Positions 1-5,836 of a DNA stretch of 7,233 nucleotides are shown in pieces. Where the stretch lies: contig JANXCK010000200.1 in the NCBI GenBank assembly GCA_025060055.1, positions 1 to 7,233 on the forward strand, written 5' to 3'. Numbering within the stretch: position 1 is the first letter of the stretch; every line of letters starts with the position of its first letter. The stretch is from Fimbriimonadales bacterium. GTDB taxonomy: Bacteria; Armatimonadota; Fimbriimonadia; Fimbriimonadales; GBS-DC. The translations under genes and the position numbers were made by a program. Below the pieces are notes generated by a model, which was not told the DNA's origin, made no database searches, and saw only the letters and a list, made by a program, of their open reading frames with translations.

Positions 1-806
1 TTCGTGTGCAGCGTTGCAAACACCAAGTGCCCCGTCTCCGCAGCGGTGATGGCAAGCTGGATGGTCTCCAAGTCGCGCATCTCGCCGACCAGAATCACAT
101 CGGGGTCTTCGCGCAACGCCGAGCGCAACGCCGCCGCAAACGACTTCGTGTCCTGTCCCAGTTCGCGCTGGTTGATGATGCTGAACTTGTGCTGGTGTAG
201 ATACTCAATAGGGTCTTCAATCGTGATGATATGCACGCTCCGCTCGGAGTTGATTTGGTTAATCATCGCAGCCAGCGTGGTGGACTTCCCTGAACCTGTG
301 GGACCTGTTACCAGAATCAGTCCGCGCGGGCGGCGGGTGAGGTCTTCCAGAATCGGGGGCAGGTTCAGCTCGCGCACAGTCGGCACGCGGGCAGGGATGA
401 GACGGAACGCCGCAGCGACCGCGCCTTTGTCCTTGTACACATTCACGCGGAAGCGTGCGATCTTGTGCAAACTGTAGGAAAAGTCCAGCTCCAAGTTCGT
501 CTCGAATTTTTGAATCTGTTCGTCTGTGAGGATGTCGTACATCAGCCGCTGCGTCTGTTGTGGTTGCGCTTTCTCGTAGTTCAGGCGCAGCAGTTGCCCG
601 TCCACACGAATCACTGGCTCCACATACGGACACAGGTGCAGGTCGGACGCGCCTTTTTCGGTCACGATGTAGAGCAGTTCGTCGATGTGGGTGTCTTCGA
701 GGCTGCGTGGCTGCGCTCCGACGGTGGGGTGCGCGTGCGCAGCGGGGGTGGCGGTCGCCACCCCGCCTCCATTCGCTGGCGAATAGGGTGTTGGGTTCAT
801 ATTCAT
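1..806 (-). CDS. pilT: Type IV pilus retraction ATPase PilT (C-terminus cut by window edge)
   Basis: PilT is a hexameric cytoplasmic ATPase that powers depolymerisation of type IV pili (twitching motility). The visible 268 residues contain the family landmarks in order: a PAS-like N-terminal region with KGASDLHL (51-58), Walker A GPTGSGKS (168-175), Asp box TIEDPIEYLH (195-204), Walker B DPDVILVGEMRD (234-245) and the start of the His box, GHLVFATLHT (259-268). Family members run to about 350 residues, so roughly the last 80-100 are off the left edge. The first 38 residues are a Pro/Ala/Gly/His-rich extension not usual in PilT. Start: ATG at 806, with AGGAGG 11 bases upstream; a second in-frame ATG at 800 would place that site 17 bases away. 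The gene follows pilB by 20 bases on the same strand, so the two are probably co-transcribed. The family call is very secure. Confidence 0.96.
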   Translation of the reverse strand, partial: MNMNPTPYSPANGGGVATATPAAHAHPTVGAQPRSLEDTHIDELLYIVTEKGASDLHLCPYVEPVIRVDGQLLRLNYEKAQPQQTQRLMYDILTDEQIQKFETNLELDFSYSLHKIARFRVNVYKDKGAVAAAFRLIPARVPTVRELNLPPILEDLTRRPRGLILVTGPTGSGKSTTLAAMINQINSERSVHIITIEDPIEYLHQHKFSIINQRELGQDTKSFAAALRSALREDPDVILVGEMRDLETIQLAITAAETGHLVFATLHT

Positions 807-817
807 TTTCGGTGAGA

Positions 818-823
818 CCTCCT
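818..823 (-). promoter_or_regulatory. Ribosome binding site of pilT
   Basis: AGGAGG on the minus strand, 11 bases before the ATG at 806 and just after the pilB stop codon (827-829). It favours the 806 start over the in-frame ATG at 800. Confidence 0.75.
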
Positions 824-826
824 TGC

Positions 827-2590
827 TTAGTAGTATCCTGCGGTGAAGACCACGCGGCGCACCTCGTCAGGCGTAGTGATGCCCTCAAGCACCTTGATGA
901 GTCCGTCTTCCCGCAGTTCCTTCATGCCGTTGGCTTTAGCGGCTTCCTTGATGTCGGACAGCGGTGCGCGGCGTACAATCATCTCCGCGATTTCGGCGTT
1001 GATTACCATCAGTTCGTAGATGCCGACGCGCCCCGCGTAGCCCCGATAGCGACAGTGTTCACAACCGACGCCTTCCCAAATGGTCACCATCTGGTCGGGG
1101 TCTTCGATTTGGAATCCGAAGGCGCGCAAGTCGGCGGCGGGGATTTCGCGCGGCTCTTTGCAGTGCTGGCACACGCGCCGTGCGAGGCGTTGCGCCAACA
1201 CGCCCGTCACGGTCGCTGCAATCAGGTACGGCTCCACGCCCATATCGATCATACGAATGACCGCCGACGGCGCGTCGTTGGTGTGCAGTGTGGACAGCAC
1301 CAAGTGTCCTGTCAGCGCTGCTTCAATCGCGATTTCCGCCGTCTCCAAGTCGCGCATCTCGCCCACCATGATGATGTCGGGGTCTTGGCGCAGGAAGGCA
1401 CGCAGCGCACTGGCGAACGTCAAGCCTGCCTTGCGGTTCACTTGCACCTGCGCAATCCCCGGCAACTGGTACTCAATCGGGTCTTCGATGGTCAAGATGT
1501 TCTTTTCGACGGAGTTCAGCTTGTGAAGTACCGAATATTGGGTGGTGGTTTTGCCCGACCCTGTGGGTCCTGTGGACAGCACCATGCCTTGAGGCTGGAT
1601 AATCAGCTCTTCCAGACGCGCTTGGGTTTCGGGCGTGAAGCCGAGCTTGTTCAAGCCGAGCAGCACGCTCGTCTTGTCCAGAATACGCATGACGATTTTT
1701 TCGCCGTGTGGGGTAGGAATCGACGACACGCGCAGGTCGTAGTCTTTGTTTTGGTAGCGGATGGGGATGCGTCCGTCTTGGGGCAGGCGTTTTTCGGCGA
1801 TGTTCATCTCCGCCATGATTTTGTAGCGCGAGATGAGCGGTGCCTGCACATACTTGGGCAGCGAGAGCATTTCGTGCAGCACGCCGTCGATGCGGTAGCG
1901 GATGCGCAGGTTGCGTGCTTGGGGTTCCACATGGATATCGCTGGCACGCTCGTTGATGGCTTGCTGGATGATGGTGTTTGCCACGCGCACGATGGGGCCC
2001 TCTTCGGCTTCGCGGATAGCGGCTTTCTCATCTTCTTCCAGGTCGCCTTTTGTGCCGTATACGGCGACATCCGCCATCACACTGCCTTTGAGGTCTTGCG
2101 GGCGAACCGGCGCACCACCATCGGTCGTTGCAGGGGTTGCCGCGCCGTCCGCAGCCGAGCCGCCATAGGCTTTGCGGATTGCGTCCTCAATTGCACCAGG
2201 CGCAGCAATCACAGGGCGCACCGTGCAGCGTGAGTTGACCCGAACATCGTCAATCGCCATCACATTGCTCGGATCCGCCATCGCCAAATAAAGGATGTTG
2301 CCGTCCTTTTTTACTGGAATCACATTGTAGCGCTTGGCGATATGTTCCTTAACAACATTGATTGCGGATGGCTCGGGTTGCACGCGGTCTAAGTCCGCAA
2401 AGGGCATCCCCAGCTCGAACGCTTTCGCCTCGTAGGCGTCGCGCTCGCTCACAACGGTTTGGTCAATCAGCACCTGTAGGTAATCTTTGCCTGTGGATTG
2501 CTGGATTCGGCGCGCTTCGTCCAGTTGCTCGCGCGTGACAATGCCCTTCTCCAGCAGGTAGTCGCCTGCCGTTCTGCGTGTCATAGCCAT
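827..2590 (-). CDS. pilB: Type IV pilus assembly ATPase PilB (GspE/PulE family)
   Basis: This 587-residue protein is the cytoplasmic hexameric ATPase that drives pilus subunit assembly; the closest alternative is GspE of type II secretion. Residues about 1-142 form the N-terminal GspE-type region. An acidic, Ala/Gly-rich linker (about 143-200) leads to the ATPase core: RLPQDGRI (268-275), Walker A GPTGSGKT (341-348), Asp box LTIEDPIEY (366-374), Walker B DPDIIMVGEMRD (403-414) and His box GHLVLSTLHTNDA (428-440). Four cysteines in CxxC pairs (474/477 and 510/513) form the zinc-binding insert typical of PilB/GspE and absent from PilT. Length is normal for the family. Start: ATG at 2590 with GGAG 9 bases upstream; the ATG two codons later is less well placed. 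The adjoining pilT makes the pilus role more likely than secretion. The N-terminus does not match the canonical c-di-GMP-binding RLGxxL pattern well, so I make no claim of c-di-GMP control. Confidence 0.95.
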   Translation of the reverse strand: MAMTRRTAGDYLLEKGIVTREQLDEARRIQQSTGKDYLQVLIDQTVVSERDAYEAKAFELGMPFADLDRVQPEPSAINVVKEHIAKRYNVIPVKKDGNILYLAMADPSNVMAIDDVRVNSRCTVRPVIAAPGAIEDAIRKAYGGSAADGAATPATTDGGAPVRPQDLKGSVMADVAVYGTKGDLEEDEKAAIREAEEGPIVRVANTIIQQAINERASDIHVEPQARNLRIRYRIDGVLHEMLSLPKYVQAPLISRYKIMAEMNIAEKRLPQDGRIPIRYQNKDYDLRVSSIPTPHGEKIVMRILDKTSVLLGLNKLGFTPETQARLEELIIQPQGMVLSTGPTGSGKTTTQYSVLHKLNSVEKNILTIEDPIEYQLPGIAQVQVNRKAGLTFASALRAFLRQDPDIIMVGEMRDLETAEIAIEAALTGHLVLSTLHTNDAPSAVIRMIDMGVEPYLIAATVTGVLAQRLARRVCQHCKEPREIPAADLRAFGFQIEDPDQMVTIWEGVGCEHCRYRGYAGRVGIYELMVINAEIAEMIVRRAPLSDIKEAAKANGMKELREDGLIKVLEGITTPDEVRRVVFTAGYY

Positions 2591-2634
2591 CGGTTCTCAC
2601 TCCTACCCATATCCCTGCCGCTCGCGTAGTCTGA

Positions 2635-2643
2635 ATTATAGCA
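2635..2643 (-). promoter_or_regulatory. Extended -10 promoter for pilB-pilT
   Basis: The minus strand reads TGCTATAAT, a perfect TATAAT with the TGn extension. The 17-base-spaced -35 position (ACCACA on the minus strand) is poor, which fits an extended -10 promoter. The start of transcription would fall near 2628, giving a leader of about 38 bases before the pilB ATG. Confidence 0.6.
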
Positions 2644-2659
2644 TGTTTGCGCGAGCGTG

Positions 2660-2668
2660 TGGTACAAT
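2660..2668 (+). promoter_or_regulatory. Extended -10 promoter for the exported protein-purS-purQ unit
   Basis: TGGTACAAT is a TGn-extended -10 with one mismatch to TATAAT. No good -35 is seen at the expected distance. Transcription would begin near 2675, about 40 bases before the ATG at 2716. It lies back to back with the pilB promoter, whose -10 is 22 bases away. Confidence 0.5.
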
Positions 2669-2676
2669 ATTCAGCG

Positions 2677-2696
2677 GGCAGGGGGTGATTCCTGCC
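2677..2696 (+). promoter_or_regulatory. Leader hairpin upstream of the exported-protein gene
   Basis: GGCAGG (2677-2682) and CCTGCC (2691-2696) form a perfect 6-base-pair stem with an 8-base loop. It lies between the predicted transcription start and the ribosome binding site. No run of T follows, so it is not a terminator. The leader is too short for a purine riboswitch. Its role is unknown. Confidence 0.35.
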
Positions 2697-2705
2697 AGTT
2701 TGGAT

Positions 2706-2710
2706 GGAGG
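2706..2710 (+). promoter_or_regulatory. Ribosome binding site that sets the start at 2716
   Basis: GGAGG lies 5 bases before the ATG at 2716. An in-frame ATG at 2704 overlaps this site and has no ribosome binding site of its own, so 2716 is the better start. Confidence 0.7.
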
Positions 2711-2715
2711 ACTCG

Positions 2716-3510
2716 ATGCAAACGCGAATGGTGTGTCTGGTGGGCTTAGTGATGGTGGTTGCGCTCGGCGGGGCGCAGACCCGCTCGCAATCGCGCAGCA
2801 CGACCCAGCAAAACGATGGACGCATTCCTATCACGCAAGCCGCTCAGGAACTCGCGCAAAAGTTCAAGGTGCAGATTATCGTCGATCCTGCGCTCACGGC
2901 GCGGGTGACTCCCGCTCAGGCGGAGACTTTAGAAAGAGCGCTGGACGAGCTTACCGCGCAGACACGCGATGTGGTCTGGCGCAAGGTATATACCAACAAG
3001 ATTTTAGGCGCAGAGCCGCGCCATGACCAGGTGCTGGAGGCTGTGCGTGCGTTGCTGAATATCGATTTGGGCGGGGTGATGGTGGTCAACCCACGCACAG
3101 CGACGCTCAACTCGTTCGTCGCCAACTATCCTGCACCCTCCAACTTAGAAGAGTCGCTGGAACAGATGCAGCCGCCTTTCAACGCCAAGCCGCTCTATGT
3201 GATTTTGAACCCGAAGCCTGTGCAGGCGAATGTCCCGCGCGGCTCTCGAACCGAGCAGTTTGCACAACTCCAGCAGCAACTGCTGGAACTGATGGCGAAG
3301 ATGTCGCCCGAAGAGCGCGTTCAGGCACTGCGCATAGGCATGGCGATGTGGATGAACGCCGACCCCGAGCTGCGCAACCAGATGATTTTCGAGGGCATGC
3401 GACTGTCGTTTGAATACTGGCAGAGCCTCACACCTGAACAGCAGCGCGAGATGTTCGAGATGGGGCGCAAGTTCTTCCAGCAATACTTCGGCGACGGGAC
3501 GGGATATTAG
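2716..3510 (+). CDS. Predicted exported protein of unknown function
   Basis: I do not recognise this 264-residue protein. It begins with a clear signal peptide: positively charged start, hydrophobic stretch at residues 5-18 (MVCLVGLVMVVALG), and a likely cleavage after Ala20 (LGGA|QT). No other membrane segment is seen, so the mature protein is probably periplasmic or secreted. Residues 38-95 (from PITQAAQELAQKF through VDPAL and ERALDEL) resemble the short repeat seen at the N-terminus of secretins (STN-like: amphipathic helix, 'IIVDPAL', helix), but this is a weak inference. The C-terminal half is helical and rich in Gln, Glu and Met (about 179-260; LQQQLLELMAKMSPEERVQ, LTPEQQREMFEMGRKFF) and may form a coiled coil. 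It ends 2 bases before purS, so the genes are likely co-transcribed even though no purine role is visible. Start chosen from the GGAGG at 2706. Confidence 0.75.
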   Translation: MQTRMVCLVGLVMVVALGGAQTRSQSRSTTQQNDGRIPITQAAQELAQKFKVQIIVDPALTARVTPAQAETLERALDELTAQTRDVVWRKVYTNKILGAEPRHDQVLEAVRALLNIDLGGVMVVNPRTATLNSFVANYPAPSNLEESLEQMQPPFNAKPLYVILNPKPVQANVPRGSRTEQFAQLQQQLLELMAKMSPEERVQALRIGMAMWMNADPELRNQMIFEGMRLSFEYWQSLTPEQQREMFEMGRKFFQQYFGDGTGY

Positions 3511-3512
3511 GC

Positions 3513-3752
3513 ATGCCCAAAGCGAAGGTCTACATCACGCTCAAGCCGTCGCTGTTAGATGCGCAGGGGCGCGTGCTGCTCAACGCGCTCCAGCAACTCG
3601 GTTTTGAGACCGTGCAGGAAGTGCGTGTCGGCAAATACTTGGAGATTGCGCTACAGCCCGATGGCGACCCGCGCGCCCAAGTGGAAGCGATGTGCCAGAA
3701 ACTGCTCGCAAACCCCGTGATTGAGCAGTACCGCTACGAGATCGAGGAATGA
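3513..3752 (+). CDS. purS: Phosphoribosylformylglycinamidine synthase subunit PurS
   Basis: PurS is the small structural subunit of FGAM synthase (step four of purine synthesis), where it bridges PurQ and small PurL. The 79-residue length is typical. Recognisable features are the start KAKVYITLKPSLLDAQGRVL, the following LQQLGFETVQEVRVGKYLEI, and the C-terminal CQKLLANPVIEQYRYEIE, all standard for the family. The ATG sits 2 bases after the previous stop codon with no strong ribosome binding site (only the GGGA of GACGGGA), which suggests translational coupling. Its stop overlaps the purQ start by 4 bases (ATGA). The gene implies that this organism uses the three-part PurSQL enzyme and not the large fused PurL of gammaproteobacteria. 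Confidence 0.95.
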   Translation: MPKAKVYITLKPSLLDAQGRVLLNALQQLGFETVQEVRVGKYLEIALQPDGDPRAQVEAMCQKLLANPVIEQYRYEIEE

Positions 3753-4426
3753 AGGCGGGCGTGATAGTGTTTCCTGGCTCCAACTGCGATCGCGACGCCT
3801 ACCACGCGCTGCGCGATGTGCTGGGCTACGACACGGAGTACCTCTGGCACGCCGACGCGCCCGATTTGAGCCAGTATGGGCTGATTGTCGTGCCCGGTGG
3901 CTTCTCCTACGGCGACTATCTGCGCCCTGGCGCGATTGCACGCTTCGCGCCGATTATGGACAGCCTGCGCGAGTATGCCGCGCGTGGGGGGCTGGTGCTG
4001 GGCGTCTGCAACGGGTTCCAGATTCTGTGCGAGGCAGGGCTGCTTCCTGGCGCCCTCACGCGCAATCTGAGCCTGAAGTTCCGCTGCAAGCCCGTCTATG
4101 TCCGCGTGGAGAACGCCGAGACACCCTTCACCTGTCGGTATCGGCATGGCGAAGTGCTGAAAATCCCTATCGCGCACGGCGACGGACGCTACGTGTGCGA
4201 CGAAGCCACGCTCCAGCAACTGCGCCGAAACGGGCAAGTGATTTTTCGCTACTGCAGCCCCACAGGCGAACTCAGCGACTCGTGGAACCCGAACGGCTCG
4301 GTAGACCACATCGCAGGCGTTGCGAACGAGCAGTTCAATGTGCTGGGCATGATGCCGCACCCTGAGCGGGCGTGCGAGCTGCTACTGGGCAGCGAAGACG
4401 GACGCAGATTGCTGCGCGTGCATTAG
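3749..4426 (+). CDS. purQ: Phosphoribosylformylglycinamidine synthase glutaminase subunit PurQ
   Basis: PurQ is the class I glutamine amidotransferase subunit that releases ammonia from glutamine and passes it to PurL to convert FGAR to FGAM. The 225 residues match the usual length. Visible motifs are the N-terminal VIVFPGSNCDRD (5-16), the oxyanion strand PGGFSYGDYLRPGAIA (49-64), the nucleophile elbow GVCNGFQIL with catalytic Cys87, NLSLKF (106-111), IAHGDGRY (141-148) and the catalytic HPE (His204, Glu206) in MMPHPERA. All key residues are present. The start overlaps the purS stop as ATGA, a classic coupled arrangement. purL does not follow; a methyltransferase gene does, so purL must be elsewhere in the genome. 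Confidence 0.97.
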   Translation: MKAGVIVFPGSNCDRDAYHALRDVLGYDTEYLWHADAPDLSQYGLIVVPGGFSYGDYLRPGAIARFAPIMDSLREYAARGGLVLGVCNGFQILCEAGLLPGALTRNLSLKFRCKPVYVRVENAETPFTCRYRHGEVLKIPIAHGDGRYVCDEATLQQLRRNGQVIFRYCSPTGELSDSWNPNGSVDHIAGVANEQFNVLGMMPHPERACELLLGSEDGRRLLRVH

Positions 4427-4486
4427 CTGAGCGGGAGGGGGTCATTTTGCCCATGCAGCATAGCGTTGTGCAATCGCTTTCGGTAT

Positions 4487-4535
4487 CCTTCGTGGCGAGT
4501 GTGCGTACTAAAAGCAGGAAACTTCCTCACGAAGG
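4487..4535 (+). repeat. Inverted repeat in the leader of the methyltransferase gene
   Basis: CCTTCGTG (4487-4494) and CACGAAGG (4528-4535) are exact reverse complements separated by 33 bases. A smaller AGGAA-ac-TTCCT palindrome (4516-4527) sits inside. The structure ends 14 bases before the ATG at 4550. There is no run of T after it, so it is not an ordinary terminator; it could be a regulatory leader or a dispersed repeat. Confidence 0.45.
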
Positions 4536-4549
4536 CGAAGCACAAAGCT

Positions 4550-5470
4550 ATGAGCCACGAGCCGTCGGTAGAAGAGCGCATCGGTTATAAATCAGTTATT
4601 GACTTGGGGCGCGAGGCGACCGTGCCCTTCCCCCATAACTTGTACGACTATCCCACAAAGATACTGCCTCAGGTGATGGGGGAATTCGTAGAGCGGCTCA
4701 GTAGCGTGGGCGAAGTGGTGCTGGATCCTTTCGCTGGAGGTGGCACGGTCGCAGTTGAGTGTGCCCTGCGCCGCCGACGCTCAATCAACATCGACATCAA
4801 TCCTCATGCTCTCGAGATTGCACGCAGAAAACTGAACACACTGCGGATGGGTTCGCTCTTTGACGCGCCGCCGCCTGTCGAGCAACAGTTGTGCATTCGC
4901 GCCGATGCACGTGCCCTCCCACTGAGTTCCGATAGCGTGGATGCCATCGTTTCAGATATCCCGTATGCGGACATGATACGGTACTCCGAATTGCCGTCCG
5001 ACCTAAGTACAATAGATGACTACGATACCTTTTTAGAAGAGCTTGGACATGCCTTCGACGAGATGAAGCGCGTACTGAAACCGAATCGGTATTGCGCGAT
5101 TTTCGTAGCAGACTATCGAATAGCGCGCAGTCGCGTGATTCTCCCTTTGCATGCGGATGTGATTAATCTTATGCAAGAGCGTGGGTTCGATCTGTTCGAT
5201 TTATATGTGTGGCGTTACTATCGCTCCGGAAGTTTTCGTCCGTTCGGCGCGAGACCCTACCAGGCGATGAACGTACACTCTTATATTTTGGTATTCCATA
5301 AGCCCAACGAGCCGAAAAGCCTCGTGAAGAATCGCCCCATTCGCTATCGCCGTCGACTGGTGGAGAAGCTGCAGAGAGCGAACCGTTTCTCCAGTGGAAA
5401 ACAACTTTATGTTTACACCTACGCTGTAGATACAACTGCTAACACACTCCTGCTAAACCGCGAACGATGA
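4550..5470 (+). CDS. Predicted SAM-dependent DNA amino-methyltransferase (N6-A/N4-C type), orphan
   Basis: The 306-residue protein resembles site-specific DNA methyltransferases that modify exocyclic amino groups. HNLYDYPTKILPQ (29-41) recalls the HxxxYPAKFIP segment that precedes the SAM site in these enzymes. Motif I is VVLDPFAGGGT (56-66), followed by an acidic motif II, NIDINP (80-85). Motif IV is SDIPYADMIRYSEL (135-148), where the usual S/N/D-P-P-Y reads DIPY; the order I then IV is that of alpha or gamma classes. EMKRVLKPN (171-179) matches a later strand-helix. No restriction endonuclease or specificity gene is adjacent. An RNA methyltransferase cannot be excluded. Start: ATG at 4550, with only a weak GAAGG 14 bases upstream. 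An in-frame TTG at 4466 or GTG at 4499 would lengthen it, but that stretch is taken up by the inverted repeat. G+C is lower than in neighbours (24 of 60 bases at 5161-5220), suggesting horizontal acquisition. Confidence 0.8.
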   Translation: MSHEPSVEERIGYKSVIDLGREATVPFPHNLYDYPTKILPQVMGEFVERLSSVGEVVLDPFAGGGTVAVECALRRRRSINIDINPHALEIARRKLNTLRMGSLFDAPPPVEQQLCIRADARALPLSSDSVDAIVSDIPYADMIRYSELPSDLSTIDDYDTFLEELGHAFDEMKRVLKPNRYCAIFVADYRIARSRVILPLHADVINLMQERGFDLFDLYVWRYYRSGSFRPFGARPYQAMNVHSYILVFHKPNEPKSLVKNRPIRYRRRLVEKLQRANRFSSGKQLYVYTYAVDTTANTLLLNRER

Positions 5471-5496
5471 CTGATGTGTTTCAAATTCACTTGGCG

Positions 5497-5524
5497 AGGA
5501 GGGTCGACTCGGCACGACTCTCTT
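5497..5524 (+). terminator. Possible terminator of the methyltransferase transcript
   Basis: GAGGGTCG (5499-5506) pairs with CGACTCTC (5515-5522) with one G-U pair and an 8-base loop; the flanking AG/TT adds two more pairs. It begins 26 bases after the stop codon. The T-run after the stem is short (CTCTTAGG), so termination strength is uncertain. Confidence 0.4.
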
Positions 5525-5550
5525 AGGCAACCTGTGCTGTCACTGATTGT

Positions 5551-5667
5551 TGCTAATCGGCGTTTCAAGCGATACCGTTCATCAGCGGGACGCTGACGCT
5601 ACAGACGTGCTCGGCATGGCGTCGGCGTCCCCGCCGATGACTGCACCACTTGAAACGCCGATTGGTA
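5551..5667. repeat. Large imperfect palindrome, two stacked stems (117 bases)
   Basis: The outer arms AATCGGCGTTTCAAG (5555-5569) and CTTGAAACGCCGATT (5649-5663) are exact 15-base reverse complements, extendable outward by four RNA pairs (5551-5554 with 5664-5667, two of them G-U). After an internal loop (5570-5578 and 5641-5648), a second stem pairs 5579-5599 with 5619-5640: 21 pairs including one U-G, with one A-C mismatch and one extra C. The end loop spans about 5600-5618. It could be a structured RNA or a non-autonomous mobile palindrome. No known RNA family was recognised. Confidence 0.75.
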
Positions 5668-5680
5668 TGTCCCTCAAATG

Positions 5681-5693
5681 TGAAATCGTCCCT
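5681..5693 (+). repeat. TGAAATCGTCC motif, copy 1
   Basis: TGAAATCGTCCCT, identical over 13 bases to copy 2 (5920-5932) and over 12 positions related to the inverted copy 3 (6115-6126). It lies between the two palindromes. Confidence 0.6.
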
Positions 5694-5703
5694 GATTGGT
5701 ACA

Positions 5704-5743
5704 ACGGCGTCCGCGCCATCGTCAGGCGTCGGCGAGACGCCGT
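5704..5743. repeat. Second palindrome with GGCGTC/GACGCC arms
   Basis: ACGGCGTC (5704-5711) and GACGCCGT (5736-5743) are exact 8-base reverse complements. Inside, 5713-5717 pairs with 5725-5729 (one G-U) around a 7-base loop. It lies 36 bases after the large palindrome, and both follow or end with the same GATTGGTA word (5660-5667 and 5694-5701). Confidence 0.6.
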
Positions 5744-5812
5744 CTTACCCTGTATCTCCTGCACGTTTAGGGATGGTTTAATCTTGGAAGCACTTATGTG
5801 CCTCAAATCTTA

Positions 5813-5836
5813 AAAAAAACCTCCCGTTATGCGGGG
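5813..5836 (-). terminator. Possible leftward terminator within the repeat region
   Basis: On the minus strand a short hairpin, CCCG-cataa-CGGG with a neighbouring GG, is followed by eight T. The stem is short. No minus-strand gene lies just to its right, so it may belong to the repeat element or stop antisense transcription. Confidence 0.3.

Noticed and set aside
560..2233. A long open frame (557 codons) on the plus strand opposite pilB.
   Set aside because: It is antisense to a full-length PilB with all motifs; its product is rich in His, Arg, Val and Phe without domain motifs, typical of a shadow in GC-rich DNA.
827..2590. Type II secretion GspE in place of PilB.
   Set aside because: The two families share all motifs, but the directly following pilT, which has no counterpart in type II secretion, favours the pilus role. 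The alternative is noted in the gene entry.
2675..2715. Purine riboswitch before the purine operon.
   Set aside because: The leader is only about 40 bases, too short for the purine aptamer, and its one hairpin does not match that fold.
3734..4360. A 208-codon open frame on the minus strand opposite purQ.
   Set aside because: PurQ is complete with all catalytic residues; the opposite frame has no motifs or ribosome binding site.
5551..5667. Integron attC site.
   Set aside because: It is a long imperfect palindrome of suitable size, but the required RYYYAAC and GTTRRRY boxes at the ends are not present.
5547..5813. Short open frames on both strands in the first part of the intergenic region (plus 5547-5813, minus 5582-5806).
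   Set aside because: They run directly through the palindromes, have no ribosome binding site and no recognisable protein features; the structure is explained by the inverted repeats.
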